A program made the translations under genes and the position numbers. Below the pieces are notes generated by a model. It was given only the letters and a program-made list of their open reading frames with translations, did no database searches and was not told where the DNA came from. A DNA stretch of 14,516 bases from Clostridiales bacterium (GTDB lineage Bacteria > Bacillota > Clostridia > Peptostreptococcales > Anaerovoracaceae), in the NCBI GenBank assembly GCA_009778415.1, contig WRJV01000304.1, forward strand, positions 1-14,516, read 5' to 3'. Positions 1-8,235 of this stretch are shown one piece after another. Numbering within the stretch: position 1 is the first letter of the stretch; each line of letters begins with the position of its first letter.

Positions 1-322
1 CTGCATCCAAATCAGCCAGCATCTTGTCGTTGACGGTGTAGGTTCCAGCCTCAAGCGGCCGGACTAGGCCGCCGCGCCCCACCACTGCAGAGAGGTCTTT
101 CATGTCGATGTCGTTTTCCTGCAGGAATTCTGCCAGGCAAGAAAGGCGCAAAGGCTTTTGCTCCATCAGGCTTTCGTAGCGGTCAAGGTCCCGGTTGTCG
201 TAGCGCACCGTCTTTTCGGCCAGCTGCTGTTCGTTTGCAAACAGCGCCAGTTTTGTAGAGGTGGAACCCGGGTTGAGCGCCAAAATCTTAAATATAGCGT
301 CAGTTTTCTCAGTATCAGCCAA
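1..322 (-). CDS. buk: Butyrate kinase, N-terminal part (runs off the left edge)
   Basis: Butyrate kinase interconverts butyryl phosphate plus ADP and butyrate plus ATP in the cytoplasm; it is an acetokinase-family (ASKHA) enzyme. About 107 residues are visible. The N-terminal phosphate-binding signature ILALNPGSTSTKLALF lies at about residues 12-27, and a VVGRGGLVRPLEAGTYTVND stretch typical of butyrate kinase follows near residue 85. The start is a TTG at 320-322, chosen because AAAGGGGAG (329-337) sits six bases upstream and no ATG suits the family N-terminus (MADTEKTDAIFKILAL). It is the last visible gene of the operon, 39 bases after malQ, and fits as the ATP-yielding end of butyrate formation. 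No phosphotransbutyrylase is seen; it may lie beyond the edge. Family identity is firm; only the C-terminal two thirds cannot be checked. Confidence 0.93.
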   Translation of the reverse strand, partial: MADTEKTDAIFKILALNPGSTSTKLALFANEQQLAEKTVRYDNRDLDRYESLMEQKPLRLSCLAEFLQENDIDMKDLSAVVGRGGLVRPLEAGTYTVNDKMLADLDA

Positions 323-361
323 AGATATCTCCCCTTTCAAATACAATTTTTGTCAATGTTT

Positions 362-1867
362 CTAGCGCGGGCGATGCCAGCGGCCCTGATTGGGCTCTGC
401 CCTGCCGCTTTCCTCGGTAACTTGAAATATCTTTTCAGCGAGGGACGCAGACAGTTTTCTTTTCCTCACTCGGAACCGCCAGTTGCCCGCCGTCGTCCCA
501 GGCGTGTTTATCCGCGCTTCGCTCCCGAGCAGGAGCCAATCCTGGATCGGGATGATGCAGATGTCGCTTTTGCTGTGCATTGCAGCTTTCACAAGCGCAC
601 CCGTCAAATTCAAGTTTTTGCCGGCTCTAAGGTATTTCCTCACAAACTCAAGAGAGTCTGGGGGCAAGTCGGCAAGCCAGCTTTTCGTAGTCGGGTTGTC
701 ATGGGTCCCTGTGTAAACAATGCTGTTTTCAGGGTACATGTGGGGCAGGTACTCGTTGTCCTCCGATCCGTCAAAAGCGAACTGGAGCACCTTCATGCCC
801 GGAAACCCGCTGAACTTAAGGAGCCCCCGCACGTCTGGTGCCAAAAACCCCAGGTCTTCGGCAATTATCACAAGTTCCGGCGCCTTTTTTTTGACGACTG
901 ACACGAAGTTTTTCCCTGGGCCTGTCTTCCACTCGCCATGCACCGCGTTCACGCTTCCTGCCGGTATCGAGTAATACCCGGCAAAGCCCCTGAAATGGTC
1001 GATCCTCACTGCATCGAAGATTTCCCCCGCGTGCTTCAGGCGCTTAATCCACCACTCGTAGCCTTGCTTTTTGTGGTAGCCCCAATTGTACAGGGGGTTG
1101 CCCCAAAGCTGCCCAAATTCGTCGAAATAGTCAGGCGGGCACCCGGCCACGCTGGTCAGCTCCCGGGTTTTGTCAACTTGAAAGAGCTTGTGGTTCATCC
1201 AAAGGTCTGAAGAATCGGGGGAAACGTATATCGGTATGTCGCCGATGATTTCGACCCCGCTTTCGTTCGCGTATGCCTTGAACCTTTTCCACTGGTTGAA
1301 AAAAAGGTACTGCAGCGCACTCCAGAAATGCACTCTGTCGGCAAGGCGTTCCCTAGCCTCAAGCAAGTTTTTTTCATGGTAGATGCGGTATTTGTCGGGC
1401 CATCGGTGGAAGGACACCATGCCGTGCTCCTCTTTTATCGACATGAACAGCGCATAGCCGTCCAGCCATTCCGCATTCGCGGCGCAAAAGGAGGCGAACC
1501 CCTTGTCTTGCGGCTTGATCCGCATAGCGGCTTTCCCCAGCAGGACAAACCTCTTTTCATAGAGGTCGCCATAGTCGACAAGGTCAGGGTTTTCGGCAAA
1601 CCCGGTTTTTTTAATTTCGGCAACAGAAAGCAAGCCTTCGCATGCGAGCGTTTCAAGGTCGATCCAGTAGGGGTTGCCCGCATGAGCGGAAAAGCTTTGA
1701 TATGGGCTGTCCCCAAAACCGGTGGGCCCGATCGGGAGTATCTGCCAATATTTCTGTCCACAGCTCTTTAAAAAATCGACGAAATTGCACGCTTCTATGC
1801 CGAGGGTCCCTATGCCGTACCTAGACGGAACGGAGCTCACCGGCATCAATATCCCGCTGCTGCGCAT
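362..1867 (-). CDS. malQ: 4-alpha-glucanotransferase (amylomaltase, GH77)
   Basis: This cytoplasmic enzyme transfers alpha-1,4-glucan segments between maltodextrins or to glucose, in maltodextrin and glycogen turnover. At 501 residues it has the usual full length for bacterial GH77. The N-terminus RSSGILMPVSSVPSRYGIGT and the WQILPIGPTGFGDSPYQS motif (about 41-58) are classic. The three catalytic carboxylates are visible: Asp290 in RIDHFRGF (nucleophile), Glu337 in IIAEDLGF (acid/base) and Asp390 in YTGTHDNPTT. The ATG at 1867 gives the family N-terminus, although no strong ribosome binding site precedes it; it lies six bases after the atoA stop, so translation probably depends on coupling. 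Its place inside a lysine-fermentation operon, between CoA-transferase and butyrate kinase genes, is unexpected. The final 20 residues are basic and proline-rich and look unconserved. Confidence 0.95.
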   Translation of the reverse strand: MRSSGILMPVSSVPSRYGIGTLGIEACNFVDFLKSCGQKYWQILPIGPTGFGDSPYQSFSAHAGNPYWIDLETLACEGLLSVAEIKKTGFAENPDLVDYGDLYEKRFVLLGKAAMRIKPQDKGFASFCAANAEWLDGYALFMSIKEEHGMVSFHRWPDKYRIYHEKNLLEARERLADRVHFWSALQYLFFNQWKRFKAYANESGVEIIGDIPIYVSPDSSDLWMNHKLFQVDKTRELTSVAGCPPDYFDEFGQLWGNPLYNWGYHKKQGYEWWIKRLKHAGEIFDAVRIDHFRGFAGYYSIPAGSVNAVHGEWKTGPGKNFVSVVKKKAPELVIIAEDLGFLAPDVRGLLKFSGFPGMKVLQFAFDGSEDNEYLPHMYPENSIVYTGTHDNPTTKSWLADLPPDSLEFVRKYLRAGKNLNLTGALVKAAMHSKSDICIIPIQDWLLLGSEARINTPGTTAGNWRFRVRKRKLSASLAEKIFQVTEESGRAEPNQGRWHRPR

Positions 1868-1873
1868 CTGTGG

Positions 1874-2524
1874 TTAAACCATTTCTTTCAAATCAGGGCT
1901 CACAAGCAGCTTGCAGCCCGTTGCGGCAGCTACGTCCTCTACGGTGAAGTCAGGGTGCAGCTCAGTCAATAGGACGCCGCCGTCAGTTATTTCCATCACG
2001 CCCATCTCGGTGATTATCAAATCAACGACCCCGAGGGCGGTATAGGGGAGCGTGCATTCCTTCAGTATCTTGTGCTTGCCTTTCTGGGTGTGCTGCATAG
2101 CGATTATGACTTTTTTGGCGCCTATGACAAGGTCCATGGCACCGCCCATGCCCGGCACCATCTTTCCCGGCACTATCCAGTTTGAAAGGTTGCCCTTCTC
2201 GTCCACTTCAAGGGCGCCCAGTATGGTTGCGTCCACATGGCCTCCACGGATGATGCCAAAGGACGTGGCGCTGTCAAAGAACATGGCGCCCGGGTTCACA
2301 GTCACGTACTGCGCCCCTGCGTTCACTACGTCCACGTCTTCGCTGCCCGGGCTTGGCGCAGGGCCCATGCCCATGATCCCGTTTTCGGACTGCAGTATTA
2401 TCTCCACCCCTTCAGGAAGGAAATTGGCTACCATTGTGGGGAGCCCTATGCCTAGGTTCACCACATCGCCGTCGTGCAGCTCCATTGCGACTCTTTTCGC
2501 TATTCTTTCTTTTATATCTGCCAA
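1874..2524 (-). CDS. atoA: CoA-transferase subunit B (butyrate-acetoacetate type)
   Basis: This is the catalytic subunit of a two-subunit family I CoA-transferase. In lysine fermenters the enzyme moves CoA from butyryl-CoA to acetoacetate, so the acetoacetyl-CoA can go on to butyrate or acetate. The 216 residues match the family length. The SENG motif with the active-site glutamate is at residues 46-49 (Glu47), preceded by GDVVNLGIGLPTMVANFLP and followed by the glycine-rich GIMGMGPAP. The start is a TTG at 2522-2524 with GGGAGGTG (2532-2539) upstream, and it overlaps the end of atoD by 13 bases, so the two are translationally coupled. The subfamily (butyrate-acetoacetate, 3-oxoacid or glutaconate-like) is inferred from the operon; sequence alone supports the general family. 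Confidence 0.93.
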   Translation of the reverse strand: MADIKERIAKRVAMELHDGDVVNLGIGLPTMVANFLPEGVEIILQSENGIMGMGPAPSPGSEDVDVVNAGAQYVTVNPGAMFFDSATSFGIIRGGHVDATILGALEVDEKGNLSNWIVPGKMVPGMGGAMDLVIGAKKVIIAMQHTQKGKHKILKECTLPYTALGVVDLIITEMGVMEITDGGVLLTELHPDFTVEDVAAATGCKLLVSPDLKEMV

Positions 2525-3192
2525 GGTTTTTCACCTCCCACTATCGCATCCACGAATATTCCCGAGGTAACCACGTTGTTCGGGTCGATTTCCCCGATCT
2601 CCACCACTTCGCAAGCCCCGACTATCACGTACTCGGAGGCGGCGGCCATCATCGGGTTGAACGTCCGTGTAGTGCCGTTGTACGTGGTGTTTCCGAATTT
2701 GTCGGTTACCGAGCCGCGTATAAACGCAAAATCTGCCCGCAGCGGCTTTTCGAGAAGATATTTCTTGCCGTCCACTTCTATTACGTCCTTCCCTTCTGCG
2801 ACAATTGTCCCCACGCCGGTCGGGGTGAGGAAGCCGCCGAGCCCGGCGCCGCCGGAGCGTATTCTCTCGGCAAGGGTCCCCTGGGGCACGAGGATGCATT
2901 CCAGCTTGTCCTCGGCAACGTCAGTGTTCATCCTCTGCGCAACTTCCGGGTTTAGGCCCACATGGGACGCTATCAGCGTCTTTATCTGCCCGTTTGAGAG
3001 CAGTTTACCGGTGCCCCTCCCAGGAACGCCGGCGTCGTTGCATATTATCGTCAGGTTTCGGCTGCCTTTTTTCACAAGGGCGTCCACTAGGATCTCCGGC
3101 GTCCCGCAGGCCATGAAGCCGCCGATCATGATGGTTGCGCCGTCCTCTATCCTTGAAACGGCTTCATCAGCTGTCATCAATTTGTTTTTCAA
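2512..3192 (-). CDS. atoD: CoA-transferase subunit A (butyrate-acetoacetate type)
   Basis: Partner subunit of the family I CoA-transferase encoded with atoA. The 226-residue protein shows the typical N-terminal IEDGATIMIGGFMACGTPE (about 16-34), then the glycine-rich NDAGVPGRGTGKL (about 52-64) and GGAGLGGFLTPTGVGT (about 113-128), and the FIRGSVTDKFGN motif near residue 158. The start is a TTG at 3190-3192, picked because AGGAG (3201-3205) lies eight bases upstream; the next in-frame ATG, five codons on, is too far from that site. It follows kamE by 36 bases and its 3' end holds the atoA ribosome binding site. Known lysine-fermentation clusters carry the same pair. Confidence 0.93.
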   Translation of the reverse strand: MKNKLMTADEAVSRIEDGATIMIGGFMACGTPEILVDALVKKGSRNLTIICNDAGVPGRGTGKLLSNGQIKTLIASHVGLNPEVAQRMNTDVAEDKLECILVPQGTLAERIRSGGAGLGGFLTPTGVGTIVAEGKDVIEVDGKKYLLEKPLRADFAFIRGSVTDKFGNTTYNGTTRTFNPMMAAASEYVIVGACEVVEIGEIDPNNVVTSGIFVDAIVGGEKPWQI

Positions 3193-3228
3193 TACATCGT
3201 CTCCTCTCAGGATATTTTTGTGTTGACT

Positions 3229-3999
3229 TTACTTCAATTCTCTTTTGACCATTTCGGTGAGCACAAACGACGCCACGTGCTCGGCGTAGCTGTGCGGCCC
3301 GAACCCGGCGTCGTAGCCAAGCTCCTGAGCCAGTTCATGGGATATCCTCGGGCCTCCGCAAACCAGGATGACCTTGTCCCTTAGCCCTTCGGCTTCAAGC
3401 AGCTCCACCATGTTGGTAAGGTTGGCGATGTGTACGTCCTTTTGCGTCACTGTCTGCGACACTAGGATTGCGTCCGCTTTCAATTCCACCGCCTTTGCTA
3501 TGACGGCTTCGTTGGGGACCTGGCTGCCCATGTTTACAGCCTCGATGCCCTTGTAACGTTCAAGCCCGTAGTGGCCATGGAAACCCTTCATGTTCATGAT
3601 TGCGTCTATGCCTACGGTATGAGCGTCGGTTCCTGTGCTCGCGCCGACGATCACGACGTCCCTTTTGATGTTCTCCTCAATGAACTTCTGGCATTCGAGC
3701 CTGTCCATGATCTCCACTTCAACCTTTGTAACCTTGATGCTTGTAAAGTCCACAGTGTGCTGGCATTTCCCGTACACCACAAAGAAAGTGTAGCCGCCGC
3801 CCATGTCGTGGGAATAAACTACAGCTGGCTCGTCAAGCCCCATTTTCTTCACAAGCTGCTTAGCCGCCTCGCTCGCTTCTTCCCCGTAGGGGACAGGCAG
3901 CGTAAAAGCTGTTTCGACCATTCCGTCGTTCATGGTGTCGCCGTAGGGTTTCACCTTCGTCAGGTCGACCTTGCTGATTTCCGTGCTTACAGCCGCCAT
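3229..3999 (-). CDS. kamE: Lysine 5,6-aminomutase, beta subunit (B12-binding)
   Basis: Beta subunit of the adenosylcobalamin- and PLP-dependent aminomutase that moves the terminal amino group of beta-lysine (or D-lysine) to the neighbouring carbon, here giving 3,5-diaminohexanoate. It has a short N-terminal domain starting KVKPYGDTMNDG and a Rossmann-like cobalamin domain. Counting from the GTG described below, the base-off/His-on motif DAHTVGID is at 126-133 with His128 as the likely cobalt ligand, and Lys139 in IMNMKG is the likely PLP lysine; the 11-residue spacing between them matches the Clostridium sticklandii enzyme. The ATG start at 3997-3999 overlaps the kamD stop as TGATG. A GTG one codon upstream (4000-4002) has a slightly better distance from GGAGG (4009-4013), so the true start may be either. 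The product should form a complex with KamD. Confidence 0.96.
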   Translation of the reverse strand: MAAVSTEISKVDLTKVKPYGDTMNDGMVETAFTLPVPYGEEASEAAKQLVKKMGLDEPAVVYSHDMGGGYTFFVVYGKCQHTVDFTSIKVTKVEVEIMDRLECQKFIEENIKRDVVIVGASTGTDAHTVGIDAIMNMKGFHGHYGLERYKGIEAVNMGSQVPNEAVIAKAVELKADAILVSQTVTQKDVHIANLTNMVELLEAEGLRDKVILVCGGPRISHELAQELGYDAGFGPHSYAEHVASFVLTEMVKRELK

Positions 4000-5555
4000 C
4001 ACTTTTCACCTCCAAGCATCATAGATATAAACGGGTTGAAGTAGCCTTCGGCCTTTGCGCAAACGCCCGCCAGGCCTTTGCCCCCGTCCCTGGCCCTCTT
4101 TACCCCACCGAATTTGCCCTGCTCGATGGTGTAAAATAGCCCTTCTTTTTCGATTGTCTTCAACAGTACTGCTGCATCCGCAAGGACTTTCTGCGCCCTC
4201 TGCTGGATGATGCCGCCCTCCTTGAACTGTACTTCTTCGCCAAGAGCCCTTGCGTTGTTGAAGATGTAGGAAGCGTTTTCAATGGCGAGGTAGCGGTCGT
4301 GCATGTGGGGCGTGTGGATCGCTTCCGTGAGCATGCCCAGAAGCTGCAGAGACTGGCCAGACCAGACCGCGATCAGGTTGAACAGGGCGTCTTGGACGTT
4401 CCCCTTGAAGATGTTGCCCGTCATAAACTTGGTCGGGGGCATGTACTTCAGTGAAGCGTTTGGAAAAATCTCCTTTGCCATGATAGCTTGGGCGAGCTCG
4501 TAGAGGAAGCCGTTTTCTATGTCGGGGTCCATCTCAAAGGCGTGGCCGAGGCCCATCTGCCCTTCGCTTATATTGGCAAGAACCGCAAACTGCTCGTTAA
4601 TAAACTGGGATGCAAGCACGGTGTGGGCTTCTTCGTAAGCGTCGGCAGTAGTCAGGTAATTGTCTTCCCCGGAATTGAAGATAATCCCGCAGTACCCTAT
4701 GATCACCCGCGAGAAGAACTGGTCGATAAGCGTCCGCTGCATGTTGATGTCCCTGAACAATATGCCGTACAGCGCGTCGTTCAGCATGACGTCGAGCCTT
4801 TCGATGGCGCCCATTGCAGCGATTTCGGGCATGCACATCCCGGATGAATAGTTGCAGAGCCTTATGTACCTGCCCACTTCTTCCCCGACTTCGTCGAGGG
4901 CCTTCCTCATGATCTTGAAATTTTCCTGCGTAGCGTAAGTCCCGCCAAAACCCTCGGTGGTCGGTCCGTAGGGGACGTAGTCGAGCAAGCTCTGAGCCGT
5001 AGTCCTGATGACGGCGATTATGTCCGCCCCCTGCCTTGCGGCTGCTTGAGCTTGCACCACGTCTTCGTAAATGTTCCCTGTTGCTACGATTACGTAGATG
5101 TACGGCCTTCGCCCTTCGCCGATTGTCCGAAGGTACTCGTTCCTCTTTTCGGTCTGCTGCCTGATCCTTGCGAGTGACTCTGCTACGACCGGTTTGATTT
5201 TCTCTTCCGCGTCTTTTGCGGATGCCAAGGGGAGCTTTGTGATGTCCAGTTCCCCCAATGCTGTTTTTTCAGCGATTTCCTGCGGGGACAGCCCTGTCTG
5301 GATCATAGCGTTGCCAATCCAGTAAGCCATGCCTTTTGGCAGCCCTCCTGCGTCTTTTACTTGATCAACCAAGACGTTTGGCAGCGGCGTCTCCACATCG
5401 TCTACGCCGTCCACCCCCAGCAGCCTGACAACAGTCCTTTCCGTACTCACCGTCGTATGCTTTTCTATGAATTCCTGCATGTTCCGCGCAATGCTGGCTG
5501 CATAGGCCCGCGCTTCGGTGATGACGGCTTGGTCTAGGTTCAATTTACTCTTCAT
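3999..5555 (-). CDS. kamD: Lysine 5,6-aminomutase, alpha subunit (PLP-binding barrel)
   Basis: Alpha subunit of lysine 5,6-aminomutase, providing the TIM-barrel active site that holds PLP and substrate and docks with the cobalamin-carrying KamE. The 518 residues are full length for the family. Conserved stretches include GLPKGMAYWIGNAM (about 71-84), the barrel segment VIRTTAQSLLDYVPYGPTTE (about 182-201) and the asparagine-rich LNDALYGILFRDINMQRT region. The ATG at 5553-5555 is preceded by GGAGG (5562-5566) at six bases and shares ATGA with the kamC stop. Its own 3' end encodes the kamE ribosome binding site, so the alpha and beta subunits are tightly co-translated. Confidence 0.96.
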   Translation of the reverse strand: MKSKLNLDQAVITEARAYAASIARNMQEFIEKHTTVSTERTVVRLLGVDGVDDVETPLPNVLVDQVKDAGGLPKGMAYWIGNAMIQTGLSPQEIAEKTALGELDITKLPLASAKDAEEKIKPVVAESLARIRQQTEKRNEYLRTIGEGRRPYIYVIVATGNIYEDVVQAQAAARQGADIIAVIRTTAQSLLDYVPYGPTTEGFGGTYATQENFKIMRKALDEVGEEVGRYIRLCNYSSGMCMPEIAAMGAIERLDVMLNDALYGILFRDINMQRTLIDQFFSRVIIGYCGIIFNSGEDNYLTTADAYEEAHTVLASQFINEQFAVLANISEGQMGLGHAFEMDPDIENGFLYELAQAIMAKEIFPNASLKYMPPTKFMTGNIFKGNVQDALFNLIAVWSGQSLQLLGMLTEAIHTPHMHDRYLAIENASYIFNNARALGEEVQFKEGGIIQQRAQKVLADAAVLLKTIEKEGLFYTIEQGKFGGVKRARDGGKGLAGVCAKAEGYFNPFISMMLGGEK

Positions 5556-7204
5556 CCATTTCCTCCTTTGTCGTTATTACAGATTTTCCTTGCGTGTTCA
5601 ATTATTTCGTCGTTGATCCCGAGCATCCTCGCGATGTTCAGCGCATCCCTCGGGACCTCTTTGCCGCCTGCTGCGATGTGCAGCCTGTAATCCATGTGTT
5701 TTGATATTATGTTTATCCTCTCGCGCCTGCTGGCGTAGCGCAGCTCCTTGTCGAGCTTGCCAAAATCGACGCCGGCCAGTCCGGCCACCAGCAGGTTCAC
5801 GACCCCGCCTTCTGCGCCTACGTCAAAATGGGTGGTAAAGAGGCTTATGTACGGTTTGCCCTTTAGGTAGGCTATCAGGCCTTTTGTCAACGCGAAGCCT
5901 TCTTGCGGGTTCGTCCCGCTGGCGATTTCGTCGATGAGGAACAATGCGCGGGTTTCGCCGTTGTCGAGCATCTCCTTGAGGGTTTCCATCTCGCTCCCAA
6001 AACCAGAAAGCCCCCTGTCCAAGGACTGGTTGTCGCCGATCAATATCTGCATGTAGTTTGAAAGCCCGAGGCTGGCCCTCTTGCAGGGCACAAAAAAACC
6101 GTACTGAGCGAGCAGCGGGACCAGGCCTGCGAGTTTGAGCGATACGGTTTTGCCTCCCATGTTGGCGCCTGTTATGCATGTCACCCCATCAGTAAGCGAA
6201 AGGCTTACCGGGCAGTACGCTTTAGCTTTTGAGGCGAGTACGTCTTCGACCTGAAGATGCCTGCCGTCTTCGATTTCAATGACATGCTCCTCCCTTATCT
6301 CAGGTATGGTGCAGCCGTGCTTCTGCGCGTATAGCGCTTTTGCCACAGCCACGTCGAGCTCGCCGATTTTGGCGCAGTTTTCGAGGAGCCCCGTTTCGTA
6401 CCCCGCTATTTCAAGGGACAGCCTTTCCCGCACCAAAAGCTCCTGCTGCTCGATGACCTGGATCGCGTCATCTAGTTGGGCGAGCAGCTTGTCAGTCTCC
6501 GCGTCGCCTCTCAGGGCAAAAGTCACTGAAACATAATCCTCTTCGCTCTTTACAAGTTCGGGGATGCCGTTCATCATTTTTATCTGTTCGGCGCTGGTTT
6601 TTGAAACTAGGCAATCAAATCTGGGCGTCAATGCAACGCCGTATTTTTCCATTATTGCTTCTTTTTGTTTTTTTTGTTGCCGCCTGATGCTCCCTTCAAA
6701 GTCCCTCTTGCGTTTCCTCGCTTCTGAGAGGGCCTCTGAAAACTCGTCGTAAACATAAAAAGTGTCCATCCTGTCGCTTCTTGGGTCAAGAGTGGAGAGG
6801 AGGGCGTCCAAGTCTTCCAGCAGGTAGCTTTCCGGGATTTTGACGGGGGAGTCCGAAAGGATTTTCGAAATCCTGCCCATTTTCAGCAGCAGGCTTTTTA
6901 TCTCGAAGAGCTCCACCACCGAGAGGGTGTCTTTGCCGCTTCTGGAAATGGTGAAGCTTATGTCCTTCGTCTCCATGAATATCCGCAAAAGCTCGCCTGC
7001 GTCGTCGGGGTTTTCGCTTATGAACCGCAGTATGGTTCCGAGCTTCTCAAATTCCTGCCTGAGAAGGTTTTCCTCCCCCGGGAAATAAGGAGACTTTTCC
7101 TTGATGGCTTTTCTCCCGAAAGGTGTGTTGACATTAATACTGGCCAAAACATAGTCAAATCCGGTTTCGTTTCGGGTTTTTGCGTTTGCGAGCCGTTTCC
7201 TCAT
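5552..7204 (-). CDS. kamC: KamC, MutS-like ATPase of the lysine 5,6-aminomutase system
   Basis: A P-loop ATPase whose C-terminal half resembles the MutS ATPase domain. Walker A GANMGGKT is at 346-353, a MutS-like SGFGSEM loop at about 400-406, Walker B LFLIDE at 421-426 (Asp425, Glu426), and a TTH switch with His459. The N-terminal half (1-330) is mostly helical and charged, with a likely coiled coil around 160-185 and 225-265. It lacks the MutS mismatch-binding and connector domains, so it is not a repair protein. Orthologues sit between kamB and kamD in lysine fermenters and are annotated as the ATPase of a lysine 5,6-aminomutase reactivase; the reactivation role is largely inferred from such contexts. 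The ATG at 7204 follows kamB by 18 bases with a GAGGG site; the end overlaps kamD. Confidence 0.9.
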   Translation of the reverse strand: MRKRLANAKTRNETGFDYVLASINVNTPFGRKAIKEKSPYFPGEENLLRQEFEKLGTILRFISENPDDAGELLRIFMETKDISFTISRSGKDTLSVVELFEIKSLLLKMGRISKILSDSPVKIPESYLLEDLDALLSTLDPRSDRMDTFYVYDEFSEALSEARKRKRDFEGSIRRQQKKQKEAIMEKYGVALTPRFDCLVSKTSAEQIKMMNGIPELVKSEEDYVSVTFALRGDAETDKLLAQLDDAIQVIEQQELLVRERLSLEIAGYETGLLENCAKIGELDVAVAKALYAQKHGCTIPEIREEHVIEIEDGRHLQVEDVLASKAKAYCPVSLSLTDGVTCITGANMGGKTVSLKLAGLVPLLAQYGFFVPCKRASLGLSNYMQILIGDNQSLDRGLSGFGSEMETLKEMLDNGETRALFLIDEIASGTNPQEGFALTKGLIAYLKGKPYISLFTTHFDVGAEGGVVNLLVAGLAGVDFGKLDKELRYASRRERINIISKHMDYRLHIAAGGKEVPRDALNIARMLGINDEIIEHARKICNNDKGGNG

Positions 7205-7222
7205 CTGCCTGCCCTCGTTCCA

Positions 7223-8233
7223 TTACTGAAGCTTTACGTCTATTATCCTGATGTGGGGTACAGCCTTTTCCATGATTTCAATCAAATTCTCGTGCTGGAA
7301 AGAGTACCCTTCCGGTGACACGGGATTGACGGAAATGGCGGCTATTTTGATGTTTTTGAGCACCTTGGCGACAAACCCCTTTTTCACGAGCCGCTGCCAT
7401 TCGGCAAAGCTAAGGAATATCTTTGTCGGGTTTTTCATCACAAAGGTCACGTGCGAAAACTTTTTCGGGTGAATGTTCCTTACGACGCTGCTTGTAAGCG
7501 CTCCGGGGATGTACACGTACTCTGTGTCCTCGTCGATCGCATCGTCGATCGTCCCGCTGGCGTCAAGGCCGGTTTCTATGTCAAGGCCGCAAGTTTTCCC
7601 TTTGCCTGCCACCGTTATCTTGCTGCAGCCTTTGAAGGACTCAACGGCCCATTCGTCGTCAAGCTCCGGCAAGCCGTACAAACCTGCCAGGTAGGCGGTT
7701 TCTTCTGCCACCTTTTTCATGTTTCTCGAAAGCACTGCGCCGGTGGCGAGGATTATGGCGTCCGAAGTTTCAGGGGCGGCTATGGACTTCCTGTCCACCG
7801 CCCCGTCTATAAGGATTATTTCCGCGCCGCATGACATCATCTCGCCGTACATCAGCTTGTGGTCGGACGTCAAAACAGGCCCCGCGACTTGCACGTAACC
7901 ACTGTCTACGACCCTGCATATCATGACAGGGCCGATAGACGTGTGGTATTTTGTCATGCGGAGTATTTCGAGCCCGGCAGACGCGCTTTCAAACAAGCTG
8001 GTCGGAACGCTGACGATAGTCCCCGGGTAAAGGTAGACTTTCGGTTTTTCCGTTCCCGTGACTAGGTCAACTGATTCGCCGTCCCTTCCCGTAGAAGTGA
8101 CCCCAAGGGTAACGCACTCGTCTGCCGCTTCTTCTATCAAGTAGTTGAGGGTCGTCGTCTTGCCGGCGTTTTTGGCCATCCCGACGACCGACAGTGTCCT
8201 GTATTCGTTTTTCAGGCTTGACAGAATCGCCAT
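7223..8233 (-). CDS. kamB: KamB, P-loop protein of the lysine 5,6-aminomutase system
   Basis: A 336-residue protein with an N-terminal nucleotide-binding loop, GMAKNAGKTT at residues 18-27, inside a beta-strand setting (LSVVGMAKNAGKTTTLNYLI). An IILIDGAVDRKS segment at about 139-150 could provide the Walker B-type acidic residue. A conserved threonine/glycine stretch, VTLGVTSTGRDGESVD (41-56), follows the P-loop and may be a switch. The rest is unlike any enzyme I can name. Orthologues always accompany kamC and are annotated as a subunit of the lysine 5,6-aminomutase reactivase, so KamB and KamC probably act together to remove damaged cobalamin or help load it. It begins two bases after the kamA stop, so it is translationally linked to kamA. 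Confidence 0.88.
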   Translation of the reverse strand: MAILSSLKNEYRTLSVVGMAKNAGKTTTLNYLIEEAADECVTLGVTSTGRDGESVDLVTGTEKPKVYLYPGTIVSVPTSLFESASAGLEILRMTKYHTSIGPVMICRVVDSGYVQVAGPVLTSDHKLMYGEMMSCGAEIILIDGAVDRKSIAAPETSDAIILATGAVLSRNMKKVAEETAYLAGLYGLPELDDEWAVESFKGCSKITVAGKGKTCGLDIETGLDASGTIDDAIDEDTEYVYIPGALTSSVVRNIHPKKFSHVTFVMKNPTKIFLSFAEWQRLVKKGFVAKVLKNIKIAAISVNPVSPEGYSFQHENLIEIMEKAVPHIRIIDVKLQ

Positions 8234-8235
8234 CT

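Noticed and set aside
158..901. A 247-residue plus-strand open frame across the buk start and malQ end
   Set aside because: It is antisense to two well-supported genes, shows no family motif, and its composition is what the opposite strand of malQ gives.
2474..3226. A 250-residue plus-strand open frame opposite atoD and atoA
   Set aside because: It mirrors the CoA-transferase genes, is rich in Pro, Ser and Thr as antisense frames often are, and has no ribosome binding site or motif.
5552..7204. KamC as a MutS or MutS2 DNA repair protein
   Set aside because: It has the ATPase core but no mismatch-binding, connector or Smr domain, and its operon position is that of the aminomutase partner.
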